The notes beneath the pieces are model-generated. The model ran no database searches and had not been told where the DNA came from. It saw nothing but the letters and a program-made list of their open reading frames with translations. DNA of 64,000 nucleotides from contig OZ244981.1 of NCBI GenBank assembly GCA_965223085.1, forward strand, positions 2,294,001-2,358,000. Direction: 5' to 3'. The position numbers and the translations under genes are program-made. Shown piece by piece: positions 35,513 to 44,567 of the stretch (position 1 is the first letter of the stretch; each line of letters opens with the position of its first letter). Source of the DNA: CBDCVO01 sp965223085 (GTDB lineage: Bacteria > Pseudomonadota > Gammaproteobacteria > Ga0077536).

Positions 35513-36433
35513 TTAGCATTCCTCGCTCATGTACTCCGACGACATGGGTGTAGATTTGCGTAGTCGCAATGTCTTATGCCCCAGCGCCTCCTGGATGTTG
35601 CGTAGATCAACACCTTGTTCGAGCAGCCGGGTGGCAAAACTATGGCGCAAAGAATGACAGCTAGCTTTTTTGATTATTCCAAGCTTTTTCACGGCGTTGC
35701 GCATTGCTCTCTGTAATTGTTGTTCGCCGATGTGGTGTCGGCGCAAAATTTGACTACGTGGATCCACGGAGTGCGACGCGGCGGGAAATACGTACTGCCA
35801 TCCTAATTCGAACTCGGCGCGAGGGTATTTGCGTACCAATGCGGCGGGGAGATAAACCGATCCCAGACCATCAGTTAGATCTTGTTCGTGCTGGTTCGCA
35901 ACAAAGCTTAGCTGAGTCTTCAACCGGGGTACTGATGCCGATGGCAGAATGGTGCGGCGAGATTTTCCGCCTTTCGTTTCCCCCACCACGATATATTGTG
36001 ATATCAGGTCAACGTCCTGAACGCGCAAGCGAACGGTCTCTGACACACGAAGTCCGCTACCATACATAAGCGACAGCGCGAGTCGGTGAGTACCCATTAG
36101 CGTTGACAAAACCCGAGTCACCTCTTCGTGAGTCAGCACCGTGGGTAATCGACGCGGCTTTCGCGTGTATCCGTACTTGAGGGTGCCAAGATCGCGTGAG
36201 TAAAACTGATGATACAAAAACACCAGCGCGTTTAAGGCCGATTTTTGCGTATTTGCCGCTACGTTTTTTTCCGCGCCTAAATATTCCAAAAACAATTCAA
36301 CCTCGCGCGCACCTAAATCCCGAGGGTGACGTTTACCGTGAAAATAAATAAAGCGGCGGATCCAATGCCAGTAAGCTTTTTCTGTTCGATACGCGAGCTG
36401 CTTGCCGCGCATAAACACACGAAGTTGATCCAT
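35513..36433 (-). pseudogene. intI: integron integrase IntI, frameshifted before the catalytic tyrosine
   Basis: The product has the tyrosine-recombinase core and the extra IntI-specific helix region (residues about 200-225, VYLPAALVRKYPRAEFELGW). Catalytic Arg (GSGLRVSETVRLRV), His-x-x-Arg (CHSLRHSFATRL) and the LGHK histidine are present. At about 35572 one base is missing. Restoring it gives DIATTQIYTHVVGVHERGML, with the catalytic Tyr, and a stop near 35495. As sequenced the protein ends LRLRKSTPMSSEYMSEEC without that Tyr. It is transcribed away from the cassette array, as in all integrons. Confidence 0.88.
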
Positions 36434-36699
36434 AAACCGGTTTGACCGGCGATCGAAAATCGGTCACAGCGACGGTTGATATGTATCACCTCGAAAAGCA
36501 GTCTTAATAACAAGTAGTAAGACAACGTGTTCGGACTGGGATAAATATCACAACGACGTTTATCTTTACTAGAATATTTCTAATAAAATCGCCCAAAGCG
36601 GCGTACTAATAGGGGTTAAGCAGCGATGGGCGGTATATTAGGAAATTACTTATGCGTCGGAGCGATCTCGTCTTCGCTACGTCGATATAAATGTTAGAT
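36434..36699 (+). other. attI/promoter region of the integron
   Basis: This AT-rich stretch between intI and the first cassette ends in a recombination core GTTAGAT (36693-36699), which fits GTTRRRY. In integrons this region carries the cassette promoter, the intI promoter and attI. TTTCTAATAAAATCG and similar AT-rich stretches could hold promoter boxes, but I cannot fix them. Confidence 0.5.
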
Positions 36700-36782
36700 G
36701 GAAACCAAACTTGGGGGAGGTGGCGACCGGCAACGCCGAATGGCCGGTAGGACCTCAGGAAATCACAAGAGGCCAATTCGCG

Positions 36783-37208
36783 ATGATTAGTGGTTCTTGC
36801 TTATGCGGTAAGGTCGCCTACGATGTTTCTGGCTCTGGCAATTCGATGTATTACTGCCACTGCCGCATGTGTAGGAAAGCTAGTGGCTCGTCATTTGCGA
36901 CGAACATGCTTATGAAAGAATCTGATTTCGTTATTAGGGCTGGCGAAGAATACATAAAGGGATTCAATTCTAGCCCCGGCGAATTACGGTATTTCTGCTC
37001 TGAGTGCGGCTCTCCGATATACGGGAGAGCGGAAGCTCGTAAAGGCCTTATTTCGTTGCGATGCGGTGGCCTAGATGAAGCTCCGGAAATCGAACCGGAA
37101 ATGCATCTATTCACGGACTGGAAAGCGTCGTGGTATAAAATCACGGACTCACTTAAGCAAGTACCAGATCTAAAACTTCCGATCCGTTCAGTTTCAGAAG
37201 AGGACTAG
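36783..37208 (+). CDS. GFA-family zinc-binding protein (first cassette)
   Basis: The 141-residue protein has the glutathione-dependent formaldehyde-activating (GFA) fold signature: SGSCLCGKVAYDV, YYCHCRMCRKASGSSF and YFCSECGSPIYGR, together providing seven zinc-binding cysteines. Such proteins are very common in integron cassettes. Substrate and function are usually unknown. ATG 36783 begins right at the conserved start. It shares its cassette with the DUF2442 gene, because no attC lies in the 27-bp gap. Confidence 0.85.
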   Translation: MISGSCLCGKVAYDVSGSGNSMYYCHCRMCRKASGSSFATNMLMKESDFVIRAGEEYIKGFNSSPGELRYFCSECGSPIYGRAEARKGLISLRCGGLDEAPEIEPEMHLFTDWKASWYKITDSLKQVPDLKLPIRSVSEED

Positions 37209-37235
37209 GCGTCCAGAAGCTAGTAATGGTCGTAT

Positions 37236-37430
37236 ATGTCAGATCGCGAATTTTCCATCTGGCCATGCGATGAACTGGAAAATGAGTTATGGGGCGAGGT
37301 TTTTGAACCGCTTAAAGATCTCAACGCTTTTAAGAACTTTGTGTTGGATAGGGAGCTTCAAACAATTGTTTGGCCATCTACCGGTGCCGATTTTGCACCA
37401 GAATTCCTATACGAAAAAGCTGCTGCATAA
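37236..37430 (+). CDS. DUF2442-family small protein (cassette)
   Basis: The 64-residue product ends FVLDRELQTIVWPSTGADFA-PEFLYE, the core of DUF2442, a small domain often found beside toxin-antitoxin genes and in integrons. The N-terminal strand appears shorter than usual. The stop lies inside the beginning of the attC site, as is typical for cassettes. Confidence 0.7.
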   Translation: MSDREFSIWPCDELENELWGEVFEPLKDLNAFKNFVLDRELQTIVWPSTGADFAPEFLYEKAAA

Positions 37431-37552
37431 CAAGCGAATGATGTCGCTGGCTTTCAGCCAGCTGGGACGCCTTACAGCGCGCTTCTTCAATGTGCCGGGT
37501 AGCTTACATTTCCAAAGCGCACTGTAACCGGCCGGTTGTCCCAACGTTAGGT
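37425..37552 (+). repeat. attC site 1
   Basis: The site starts GCATAACAAGCG and ends CCCAACGTTAGGT, whose last seven bases are a perfect GTTRRRY core. Inner dyads include GCTGGC-TTTCA-GCCAGC. The length of 128 bp fits attC sites. It closes the GFA/DUF2442 cassette. Confidence 0.6.
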
Positions 37553-37663
37553 GGCGACAAATCGCGCGTAGCGGCCGAGTTACGGTCCGTGGTGTTGCGC
37601 AATTGCTGAACTAGTTCTATTGTGATTGAATCCTCGATACACGCTTTCAGAAGCGAGGAACGT

Positions 37664-37904
37664 ATGACGCATCTTCATCGCAACGCAATATTGGTGCTGG
37701 TCTAACTATTCTCCCAAGCTATCGATGCCGGCCCTATCGAAGTGTTGGCCGTTCCGATTGACGGCTCCTCAGCAATGTCGACATCGATTCTGGAATCCGG
37801 TCAGGATTATATTCTCGAAGTCTCGGGCGTTTTTGTCGTCAACACTGTGACGAGTATCGGCAACGGTGATGAATTAGCTGATGCGGAGTATTTCAACTTC
37901 TCAA
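37664..37904 (+). pseudogene. PEP-CTERM-type cassette gene, 5' part
   Basis: From ATG 37664 the frame opens with a signal-peptide-like stretch broken by TAA at 37703 (NAILVLV-*-LFSQAIDAGP). It continues PIEVLAVPIDGSSAMSTSIL, GQDYILEVSGVFVVNTVTSI and ADAEYFNFS, where an IS3 element interrupts it. Removing the IS and one 3-bp target repeat restores FNFSNPPSSVGTAAVNGTD across the junction. Confidence 0.65.
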
Positions 37905-37990
37905 AGAGGTGGTCCCGGTCGTTAGGACGGTGAGATAAGTGTAGGCTTTGCATTGATGCAGAGGAAGGTCTCTGCGAGGAGCGAAGCAAA

Positions 37991-38293
37991 ATGAGAAGAC
38001 CAAGAAGGAACCATAGCCCGGAATTCAAAGCGAAAGTAGCATTGGCAGTGCTGAAGGGCGAGGAGACGCTGTCAGAGCTGTTGGAGCAGTTCGACGTACA
38101 TCCGAATCAGATTACGACATAGAAGAGCGAGCTGCTCGAGAAGGCCGCACAGGTGTTCAACGGCGGGAAGCCGAGCACGGAGCCGCCGGTGGATGTGAAA
38201 ACGCTACATGCAAAGATTGGCGAGTTGACGCTGGAGAATGATTTTTTAGAAGGCGCGCTCACCAAGGCGGGCATGCTGAGCGCAAAAAGATGA
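37991..38293 (+). pseudogene. IS3-family OrfA with internal stop
   Basis: The frame encodes RRPRRNHSPEFKAKVALAVL, a helix-turn-helix OrfA of the IS3 family. A TAG at 38120 stands where relatives have Trp (HPNQITT-*-KSELLE). The rest runs to a stop overlapping orfB as ATGA. Unless suppressed, the OrfAB transposase cannot be made. Confidence 0.8.
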
Positions 38294-39117
38294 TTGACCC
38301 GAATCACGAACTGTCCATTAGCCGACAGGCGAAGATTTTGCAGATTTCGCGTTCTTCTGTGTACTACCGTCCGGTGCCGACCTCGGGTCAGGATCTGGCG
38401 CTGATGTCGGCTATCGAACGGCTCCACCTGGAATTACCGTTCGCGGGTAGTCGGAGGCTGAAAAAGCTGCTGCGCACGGAAGGATTCGACGTTGGGCGGC
38501 GCCATGTGCGGACGCTCATGCGCCGTATGGGTATCGAGGCACTGTACCGGAAGAAGAACACATCACGTCGGCATCCGGATCACAAGGTCTTTCCGTACCT
38601 GTTGCGCGGTCGTTCGATAACACGACCGAACGAGGTCTGGGCGCTCGACATTACGTACATTCCGATGCGTCGCGGTTTCGTGTACTTCGTCGGTGTGATG
38701 GACTGGGCGACGCGTCGGATTCTGTCCTGGCGGCTGTCCAATACGCTGACAACGGACTTCTGCGTTGAAGCCCTGCAAGAGGCCATCGACCAATATGGGC
38801 CACCGGAGATTGTGAATACCGACCAGGGTAGCCAGTTCACGAGCGCTGAATTCGTCGATGCCGTGCTCAGCCAACATATCCGGCTGAGCATGGATGGCAA
38901 GGGCTGCTGGCGAGACAACGTTTTCATCGAACGTTTCTGGCGGACGCTGAAATATGAGGAGGTCTACCTGCGGGCTTACGACACCGTGTCGGACGCTCGG
39001 CAATCCCTGGCCCGATACATCGGATTCTACAACAGTCGTCGGCCGCATGTTGCCAACGACGACTTAACGCCGGATGCGGCGTACTTTGGCGCGCTCCCGA
39101 TCATCCGGGCGGCGTAA
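38290..39117 (+). CDS. IS3-family OrfB (DDE integrase domain)
   Basis: The 275-residue protein has ELSISRQAKILQISRSSVYY at the start and the rve catalytic core: VWALDITYIPMRRGFVYFVG, IVNTDQGSQFTSAEF and DNVFIERFWRTLKYEEVYL with the DDE residues. It is intact, but the element depends on a broken OrfA. Confidence 0.9.
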   Translation: MIDPNHELSISRQAKILQISRSSVYYRPVPTSGQDLALMSAIERLHLELPFAGSRRLKKLLRTEGFDVGRRHVRTLMRRMGIEALYRKKNTSRRHPDHKVFPYLLRGRSITRPNEVWALDITYIPMRRGFVYFVGVMDWATRRILSWRLSNTLTTDFCVEALQEAIDQYGPPEIVNTDQGSQFTSAEFVDAVLSQHIRLSMDGKGCWRDNVFIERFWRTLKYEEVYLRAYDTVSDARQSLARYIGFYNSRRPHVANDDLTPDAAYFGALPIIRAA

Positions 39118-39188
39118 CCGTGAAACCGCAGGGCCGATCACTTATCAAGCTGTGAAAAACTGTCCAAATTTGCGGGACCACCTCTCAA

Positions 39189-39480
39189 ATCCCCCGTCGT
39201 CCGTGGGCACCGCTGCAGTTAACGGCACGGACATTGGGGTGCGGATCAATGGCGTGAAGATTTTTTGGGGTGATTTCAAAATCGACCACGTGTATTCGGT
39301 CTCATTTTTGGTGCAGGCGTACCTATCTCGGTTAGTTACCAGGATACTTTTTATCCCGACAATTCAGGTGACTTGCATCTCTCGATTACGCCACTCCCAG
39401 CGCCTGGGGCAGCCGTGCTATTCGGCACAGCCCTAACGTTTCTTTCGGTGGTTAGGCGGCGAGCTAACGGCGATCCTGCG
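39189..39480 (+). pseudogene. PEP-CTERM-type cassette gene, 3' part
   Basis: The frame continues PPSSVGTAAVNGTDIGVRIN, GVKIFWGDFKIDHVYSVSF. It then needs one extra T in the run near 39310 to continue GAGVPISVSYQDTFYPDNSG and the sorting tail LPAPGAAVLFGTALTFLSVV-RRRA. The tail is a typical PEP-CTERM anchor. Nonsense, IS insertion and a T-run slip all inactivate it. Confidence 0.65.
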
Positions 39481-40047
39481 TAAGCGTCGACAAATGGCTG
39501 ATTGCAGTTCATGGAATCAGAATCATCGCGCCCCAGTTACGTGACAGACAATCCCAACCTCGCACTTACTTCTAAAATCCGCGCCACCTAACCCCTATGA
39601 GGCCCCCGTTTGTCAAGGGCAATAAATGCCCGTCGAGTGTTGCTCGATAGAAATACTTGATTGAACGTCGGCCCGTCTTTGATTCCAAGTCATTGTCAGG
39701 ACGTTGCCTGCAATAAACACCTATCGAGTTTTATACGGCTGCCGATATCGTCGACGAACGACAGCCGACACTAGAATTCCTTCCAGTCCCTACAGCTTCC
39801 TAGTCAAAGCGTCAGCGCGAAGCGCTCGTTAGCAACAGGTTTACCGTAGGGGCAGACACCGGTTCAGTCAATATCATGGGCGGAAGCACGACCGTGCGAT
39901 AATCAAAGCCACAGACCCACCACGATGCATCATGTGCGTCATTCGGACTCAACGCCCATTGCGTGATGGATAAAGAAACGCACGTTATGGATGTCGTGTG
40001 ATGACATGGTTCAGTTAGACGGTATTCGTCACGGTCGCCTTCCAAGC
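39481..40047. other. stretch without a recognisable gene
   Basis: About 570 bp between the CTERM cassette and IS110. It holds an ACCTAAC core-like heptamer near 39587, but no partner GTTRRRY at attC distance. One 77-codon minus-strand frame (39812-40045) has no family features I recognise. It may be decayed cassettes. Confidence 0.4.
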
Positions 40048-41094
40048 TTATAAGGTGCTCATGAAACGCGCTTCATCGAAGGGCTGTCGTTTATTGAGCA
40101 TGACGTAAACGGCACGACCGAGGCGGTGAGCAAGAATCGATAAGGCCTTGCCTTTGCCGTGTTTGCTGGCTAAGCGTTGTACGGCTTTCTGCGCCGGTGG
40201 GTTACCGCGTAGGAACAATATCGCTGCTTCACTAAAGGCCCACTTGAGATACGCGTTACCGATTTTCTTGCCCGAATATCCGGACTTCTTCCCCGCCGAC
40301 CTCCGATGACATGTCACCAAGCGGCAGTAGGACACAAACTGCCCCAAGGTCGGAAAGCGACCAATGTCTTCGACCTCGTAGAGGATGACCATCGCGAGAA
40401 TACGGCCCACCCCTGGGATTGTTCGTAGCAAGTGATACGCACCGGCATCGTGTGCTTTGGCTTTGTTGACTAAGTCTTGCTCCAGGACCCGGAGTTGTTC
40501 ATCGAGATGGTCGATGACGTTTAAATCTAATTCGACCATTTGACGCACCACAGGATCTGGGAAGTGCCCAGCAATGTCGGTCCGGCCCTTGTTGTGGCCA
40601 ATCCGTACGCCTAGCGGCGGCAAGTTATATTGACTGACGGTGTTTTGGATATGGGCGATGAGATCGGCGCGTTGTCGGGCGAAGTTGATGCGACGCCGCA
40701 GTAGGTCCCGGGTGGCGCGCATCCTGGCAGGGTAGGCATAGGCTTGTGGGATCATACCGGCTTTGAGGAGGCGTGCGATCTTCTCGGAATCGATGCGGTC
40801 GTTCTTCGCTTTACCGCCATGGATGGCTTTCATGTAAAGGGCGTGCCCGAGGACAAATGGAATGTTTTCATTGGCGCACCAATCGGCGAGCCAATACCAG
40901 GTAAATAAGCACTCAACACTGATGACAAGGTCCTCACGGTAGGGCTCGATGGCGGTGGCCAACAGTGCCGAGTCGGTTTTCATATTGCGATGTAAAACGG
41001 TATCGCCATCGTGATTAATGATGCACACGTACATGGTTTTCGCATACAGGTCGATACCGCAATAATGCTGGTGAGTTGTGTTATAGAATCTCAT
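40048..41094 (-). CDS. IS110-family transposase
   Basis: From ATG 41094 the 348-residue protein has the IS110 pattern. The DEDD nuclease domain is at the N-terminus (HYCGIDLYAKTMYVCIINHD, AKNDRIDSEKIARLL). The C-terminal transposase_20 domain follows (LLRTIPGVGRILAMVILYEV, FVSYCRLVTCHRRSAGKKSG), with its serine. IS110 elements lack clear inverted ends, so the boundaries are uncertain. It separates the HExxH cassette gene from its 5' end. Confidence 0.9.
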   Translation of the reverse strand: MRFYNTTHQHYCGIDLYAKTMYVCIINHDGDTVLHRNMKTDSALLATAIEPYREDLVISVECLFTWYWLADWCANENIPFVLGHALYMKAIHGGKAKNDRIDSEKIARLLKAGMIPQAYAYPARMRATRDLLRRRINFARQRADLIAHIQNTVSQYNLPPLGVRIGHNKGRTDIAGHFPDPVVRQMVELDLNVIDHLDEQLRVLEQDLVNKAKAHDAGAYHLLRTIPGVGRILAMVILYEVEDIGRFPTLGQFVSYCRLVTCHRRSAGKKSGYSGKKIGNAYLKWAFSEAAILFLRGNPPAQKAVQRLASKHGKGKALSILAHRLGRAVYVMLNKRQPFDEARFMSTL

Positions 41095-41110
41095 CTGAGG
41101 TCTCTTTCTG

Positions 41111-41518
41111 GGCATTGAGTCTGATGAGGGCGCACTACGTTTCGTGGCCAGTGCGGTTGGCCCGTTCGATGAGAATCCTCGCGTCATATTCTGTACCACC
41201 GAGGCTTGCTTTCAGTCATTTGGGTTCAATAGGTCGTCCGCAAAGGCCGTTGGCAAGTCTGGGATAGTGGTTAGCCCGAGGGGTTGGAAAGCTCATTACC
41301 TACGCCATGAAATGATTCATCATCGCAAGGCGGAGGAACTTGGTGTTTTTGCCTCATTGCTGGATCCAGAAGGGTTGATCGAAGGTATGTCATATTCTCT
41401 TAGCGAAGATCCTCGTCAGTCGCTTTCTGATCCATGGCAGAGGTATAAGGTTAAGTTCGATACTTGGTTTCGAGAAATAGGAAAGGATCGCTTGTGGAAT
41501 GAGGCCGGGAAGCTATGA
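41111..41518 (+). pseudogene. cassette protein with HExxH-type motif, 5' end lost to IS110
   Basis: The open frame begins right at the IS110 border (GIESDEGALRFVASAVGPFD) without a convincing start, then reads VIFCTTEACFQSFGF and RHEMIHHRKAEELG. His-Glu-x-x-His-His resembles a zinc metallopeptidase site. About 130 residues remain and I do not know the family. An attC site follows directly. Confidence 0.55.
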
Positions 41519-41521
41519 AAA

Positions 41522-41594
41522 CGCATATCAAATCGCCTCAACCGACCGCTCAATCGCTGCACGGTTTCAGGTCGGCTGAGTTTTGTCGTTAAGC
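41522..41594 (+). repeat. attC site 2
   Basis: The clearest attC of the array. Imperfect 11-bp arms CTCAACCGACC and GGTCGGCTGAG enclose a short loop, and the right core GTTAAGC (41588-41594) fits GTTRRRY. The left core is degenerate (GCATATC). Total length is 73 bp. Confidence 0.75.
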
Positions 41595-41600
41595 CGCACT

Positions 41601-42056
41601 ATGGAAGATGACGCGCTATATCTTTTTGCGGCTGACGCCATCCTGTTCGTTCATGTGATATTCGTTGCGTTTGTCGCGGTCGGCCTTATCTTAATCATTC
41701 TCGGCAAACTGTTCTCCTGGGCATGGGTGCGCAATCCATGGTTTCGCTGGGCGCATATCGCAGGGATCGGCGTCGTGGTGTTCCAGTCTTGGCTCGGTGT
41801 GATTTGTCCGTTCACAACCTGGGAGATAGCCCTTCGCGAGAAGGCAGGCGAGGCGGTCTATTCTGGCGCCTTTATTGCTCATTGGCTCGAATCTATCTTG
41901 TACCATCAGGCGCCGAAGTGGGTCTTCACAGTGGCGTACACGTTATTTGGGGCGCTGGTCGTAGCCAGTTGGTTCTGGATTCGCCCGCGTCGTTTCGTTA
42001 AGGGCGGGGTGCATGGCGCTGACGGATCTAAAGCGTCTCGCCCTTTGCAAAGATGA
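41601..42056 (+). CDS. DUF2784-family membrane protein (cassette)
   Basis: The 151-residue protein has four membrane helices: FAADAILFVHVIFVAFVAVG, the WFRWAHIAGIGVVVFQSWLG region, the WLESILYHQAPKWVFTVAYT region and a last one to about residue 135. CPFTTWEIALREKAG and HQAPKWVF are typical of DUF2784. Its role is unknown. It starts 6 bp after an attC core, as expected for a cassette gene. Confidence 0.8.
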   Translation: MEDDALYLFAADAILFVHVIFVAFVAVGLILIILGKLFSWAWVRNPWFRWAHIAGIGVVVFQSWLGVICPFTTWEIALREKAGEAVYSGAFIAHWLESILYHQAPKWVFTVAYTLFGALVVASWFWIRPRRFVKGGVHGADGSKASRPLQR

Positions 42057-42117
42057 AGAGCAAAACCCGTTCCGCTTTGGTCGGCCTGCGGCTCATGCCC
42101 GACGTTAGCTATAGCGG
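42057..42117 (+). repeat. attC-like site 3 (degenerate)
   Basis: The segment after DUF2784 ends GCCCGACGTTAGCT, close to a right core with one mismatch, and has GC-rich arms around TTTGGTCGGCCTGCGG. The left core is not clear. Its position exactly between two cassette genes supports the call. Confidence 0.4.
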
Positions 42118-42121
42118 ATAG

Positions 42122-42787
42122 GTGCACGAATTGTCAAATTCCGATAAGTACGTTCCGGCGTTGGCTTATAAGCCTCTGACTCGTTTTTACGATCTAATTG
42201 TGGGCCTGACAACGCGCGAAAGAACTTTTAAGGAAGCGCTAGTTACGCAAGCGAAGATCGAACCAAATTCAGCCGTCTTAGACGTTGCTTGTGGAACTGG
42301 GACGCTAGCGATCTTGTTGAAGTCACGACATCGAAACGCACTCGTTACTGGTATCGATGGTGATCCCGACATACTAGAAATTGCGCGGGTGAAATCGAGA
42401 AAGGCGGGCGTGGATATAGCATTAGATCACGGTTTGTCTTTCGAACTTCCCTATGATGACGGCGAATTCAATACGATTGTGTCGAGCTTATTCTTTCATC
42501 ATTTAAGCCGCAAAAACAAAATCAGGACGGCGACAGAAATGCATCGCGTGTTAAAACCGGGCGGAGCAATTCATGTTGCGGATTGGGGCAAGCCGGATAA
42601 TCGCATAATGGGAATGTTGTATTACTCAATCCAATTACTCGACGGGTTCGAAAACACAAATGACAATCGCGCAGGGTTGCTGCCTGAGATATTCCAAAGC
42701 GCGGGATTTGCGGACGTGTCGCTCCGTCAAACGATTAGCACGCTCTTCGGCACAATGGCATTGTATAGTGGGCGAAAATACCGCTAA
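42122..42787 (+). CDS. class I SAM-dependent methyltransferase (cassette)
   Basis: The 221-residue protein starts with GTG just after an attC-like core. It has SAM-binding motif I (AVLDVACGTGTLAILL), the acidic motif (VTGIDGDPDILEIA), FELPYDDGEFNTIVSSLFFH and VLKPGGAIHVADWG. It resembles UbiE/COQ5-like enzymes, but the substrate is unknown. The gene looks intact. Confidence 0.85.
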   Translation: MHELSNSDKYVPALAYKPLTRFYDLIVGLTTRERTFKEALVTQAKIEPNSAVLDVACGTGTLAILLKSRHRNALVTGIDGDPDILEIARVKSRKAGVDIALDHGLSFELPYDDGEFNTIVSSLFFHHLSRKNKIRTATEMHRVLKPGGAIHVADWGKPDNRIMGMLYYSIQLLDGFENTNDNRAGLLPEIFQSAGFADVSLRQTISTLFGTMALYSGRKYR

Positions 42788-42861
42788 CAACGGGATCAAC
42801 CCGACGGCTTACGGCACGCTTACTCGGTGTGCTGATGTGCTCACAACCCCGAAGTGCCCTG
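42783..42861 (+). repeat. attC-like site 4, interrupted by IS3
   Basis: CGCTAACAACGGGATCAACC-CGACGG follows the methyltransferase stop and looks like the left half of an attC. Before a right core is reached, the left end of an IS3 element begins near 42862. Confidence 0.45.
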
Positions 42862-42951
42862 TGCGTCAATATAAGTTTGGACACTGGGGTTATAGTGGAC
42901 ACTGGGGTTATAGAATGAAGCTCGCGATCAGGGCGGTAGGAGTGAGACAAG

Positions 42952-43359
42952 GTGCCCAAACCCACGACGGATTTGCCCGAAACGCAGGTGCTTGCCGAGG
43001 TCGCTCACGAGCGCGCGCAACGTCGGCGATTTAGTGCTGAGGAGAAGCTGCGAATACTGCAGGACGCCGATGAGTGCCATGAGCGTGGCGAGTTGACGGC
43101 GTTGCTGCGTCGCGAACGGATTTATTCGAGTCAACTGACCGATTGGCGTTGCCAGCGCGATGCCGGCGCGCTGGTTGGTTTGACGAATGCGAAGGTGGGT
43201 CGTAAGGCGCAGCGCGATGCGAAGGACCGAGAGATTGGACGTCTGCGACGCGAGAAGGCGAAATTAGAGGACGAGCTTCGGCTTGCCAACGATTTATTGG
43301 GGCTGCAAAAAAAAGCCTTGTCGCTGCTCGATCAACTCAAGGGGCGCGAGACGACGTGA
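42952..43359 (+). CDS. IS3-family OrfA
   Basis: The 135-residue protein has a helix-turn-helix (RRRFSAEEKLRILQDADECH) and a C-terminal leucine-rich coiled coil (GRLRREKAKLEDELRLANDL). A run of eight A at 43307-43314, 40 bp before the stop, is a typical slippery site. A -1 shift there would fuse OrfA to OrfB, the usual way IS3 elements make active transposase. Confidence 0.85.
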   Translation: MPKPTTDLPETQVLAEVAHERAQRRRFSAEEKLRILQDADECHERGELTALLRRERIYSSQLTDWRCQRDAGALVGLTNAKVGRKAQRDAKDREIGRLRREKAKLEDELRLANDLLGLQKKALSLLDQLKGRETT

Positions 43360-44567
43360 TGAGGACGTTGCTGCGCGAGCGTCGCGCATCGATACCCCTG
43401 AGCCGTGCGTGTGAAGTGCTGGGCGTGGCTCGAAGTAGCCTCTACTATCGTTTGAGCGAACCTCACGCGCGCAGTGACTTGCCTGCGCGACGTTCTCATC
43501 CGCGTGCGTTAAGTGAATCGGAACGTGATGAGGTGTTTGCGATGCTCAACAGTGAACGCTTTGCCGACCAACCCCCGGGTGAAGTCTACGCCACGTTGCT
43601 CGATGAGGGTCGTTATCTGTGTTCGGTGCGTACCATGCAACGCATTCTCAAGGCGCATCGGGCTCACGGTGAGCGTCGAGGACAACGTCAGGCGACCTCC
43701 CATGCGATCCCGCGTCTTCGTGCCACTGGGCCGAACGAGGTCTGGACGTGGGATGTGACGAAGTTGCGCACGGTGCAACGCGGTGTGTATCTGTCGCTGT
43801 TCGTCATTCTTGACCTGTTTAGTCGATACGTCATCGCCTGGATGGTCTCACAGCGAGAGAACACGTTGCTTGCGAAGCAACTGTTCGACGAAGCACTCGA
43901 ACGCTACGCCATCGAAGCGCACACGCTCACGGTGCACCAGGACCGCGGTGCACCGATGGTCGCACATGGCTTTCTGGACTTGCTCGGTGAGTTGCAGGTG
44001 ACCGCCTCGCATTCCAGACCTCGGGTGAGCAACGACAACCCGTTCATCGAGAGTCACTTTAAGACGGGGAAGTATCAGCCCGACTATCCGGGGCGCTTTG
44101 AATCACTAGCCAGTGCACGTCACTGGTGGGCTGACTTTTTTCAATGGTACAACAACGACCATCACCACAGTGGTCTGGCGAGCTACACACCGGCACAAGT
44201 GTTTAGTGGCGAGTACCTGCGCGTGGCGCGCGAGCGTCAACTGGCATTAGATGAGGCCTTTGCGCGCCACCCGCAACGCTTCGTCCAGGGACGGCCAAAG
44301 GTGACTTGGCCGCCAGAGGTCGTTGAGATCAATCCACTATCTGACGAGGAGGAACTTGACGCAGTCAATTTCCCGACACTACCAGCCGCGAGAAAGACGG
44401 CGCGTCCGACTCTGGGCTCAGTGAATGTTCACGGCGCATCATCGAATGCGCCGAAAGCATCGCTTTCGGCATGGCCACCGCATAGCCGAAACCGCTCGAG
44501 GCCGTCACCCGAAGGGCCGCAGCGAAACGCAAGAGGCGCGCAGCGCCTTGACGGGGGGGAGTCGTGA
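43356..44567 (+). CDS. IS3-family OrfB (DDE integrase domain)
   Basis: The 403-residue protein has the IS3 core: SRACEVLGVARSSLYYRL, EVWTWDVTKLRTVQRGVYLS, VHQDRGAPMVAHGFLDLLG and NDNPFIESHFKTGKYQPDYP with the DDE residues, then PAQVFSGEYLRVARERQLAL. The start is GTG 43356 or ATG 43359, overlapping orfA. The frame is intact and the element may be active. Confidence 0.9.
   Translation: MMRTLLRERRASIPLSRACEVLGVARSSLYYRLSEPHARSDLPARRSHPRALSESERDEVFAMLNSERFADQPPGEVYATLLDEGRYLCSVRTMQRILKAHRAHGERRGQRQATSHAIPRLRATGPNEVWTWDVTKLRTVQRGVYLSLFVILDLFSRYVIAWMVSQRENTLLAKQLFDEALERYAIEAHTLTVHQDRGAPMVAHGFLDLLGELQVTASHSRPRVSNDNPFIESHFKTGKYQPDYPGRFESLASARHWWADFFQWYNNDHHHSGLASYTPAQVFSGEYLRVARERQLALDEAFARHPQRFVQGRPKVTWPPEVVEINPLSDEEELDAVNFPTLPAARKTARPTLGSVNVHGASSNAPKASLSAWPPHSRNRSRPSPEGPQRNARGAQRLDGGES

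Larger units (their letters stand above)
37905..39185 (+). mobile_element. IS3-family insertion sequence (1281 bp)
   Basis: Perfect 13-bp inverted ends AGAGGTGGTCCCG bound the element, flanked by CAA on both sides as a 3-bp target duplication. It carries orfA (with one stop) and orfB. The clean ends and duplication show a simple, fairly recent insertion into the CTERM cassette gene. Confidence 0.88.

Noticed and set aside
39433..39457. CCTAAC and GTTAGGC heptamers resembling attC cores
   Set aside because: They are only about 20 bp apart and lie inside the coding sequence of the CTERM tail, too short for an attC.
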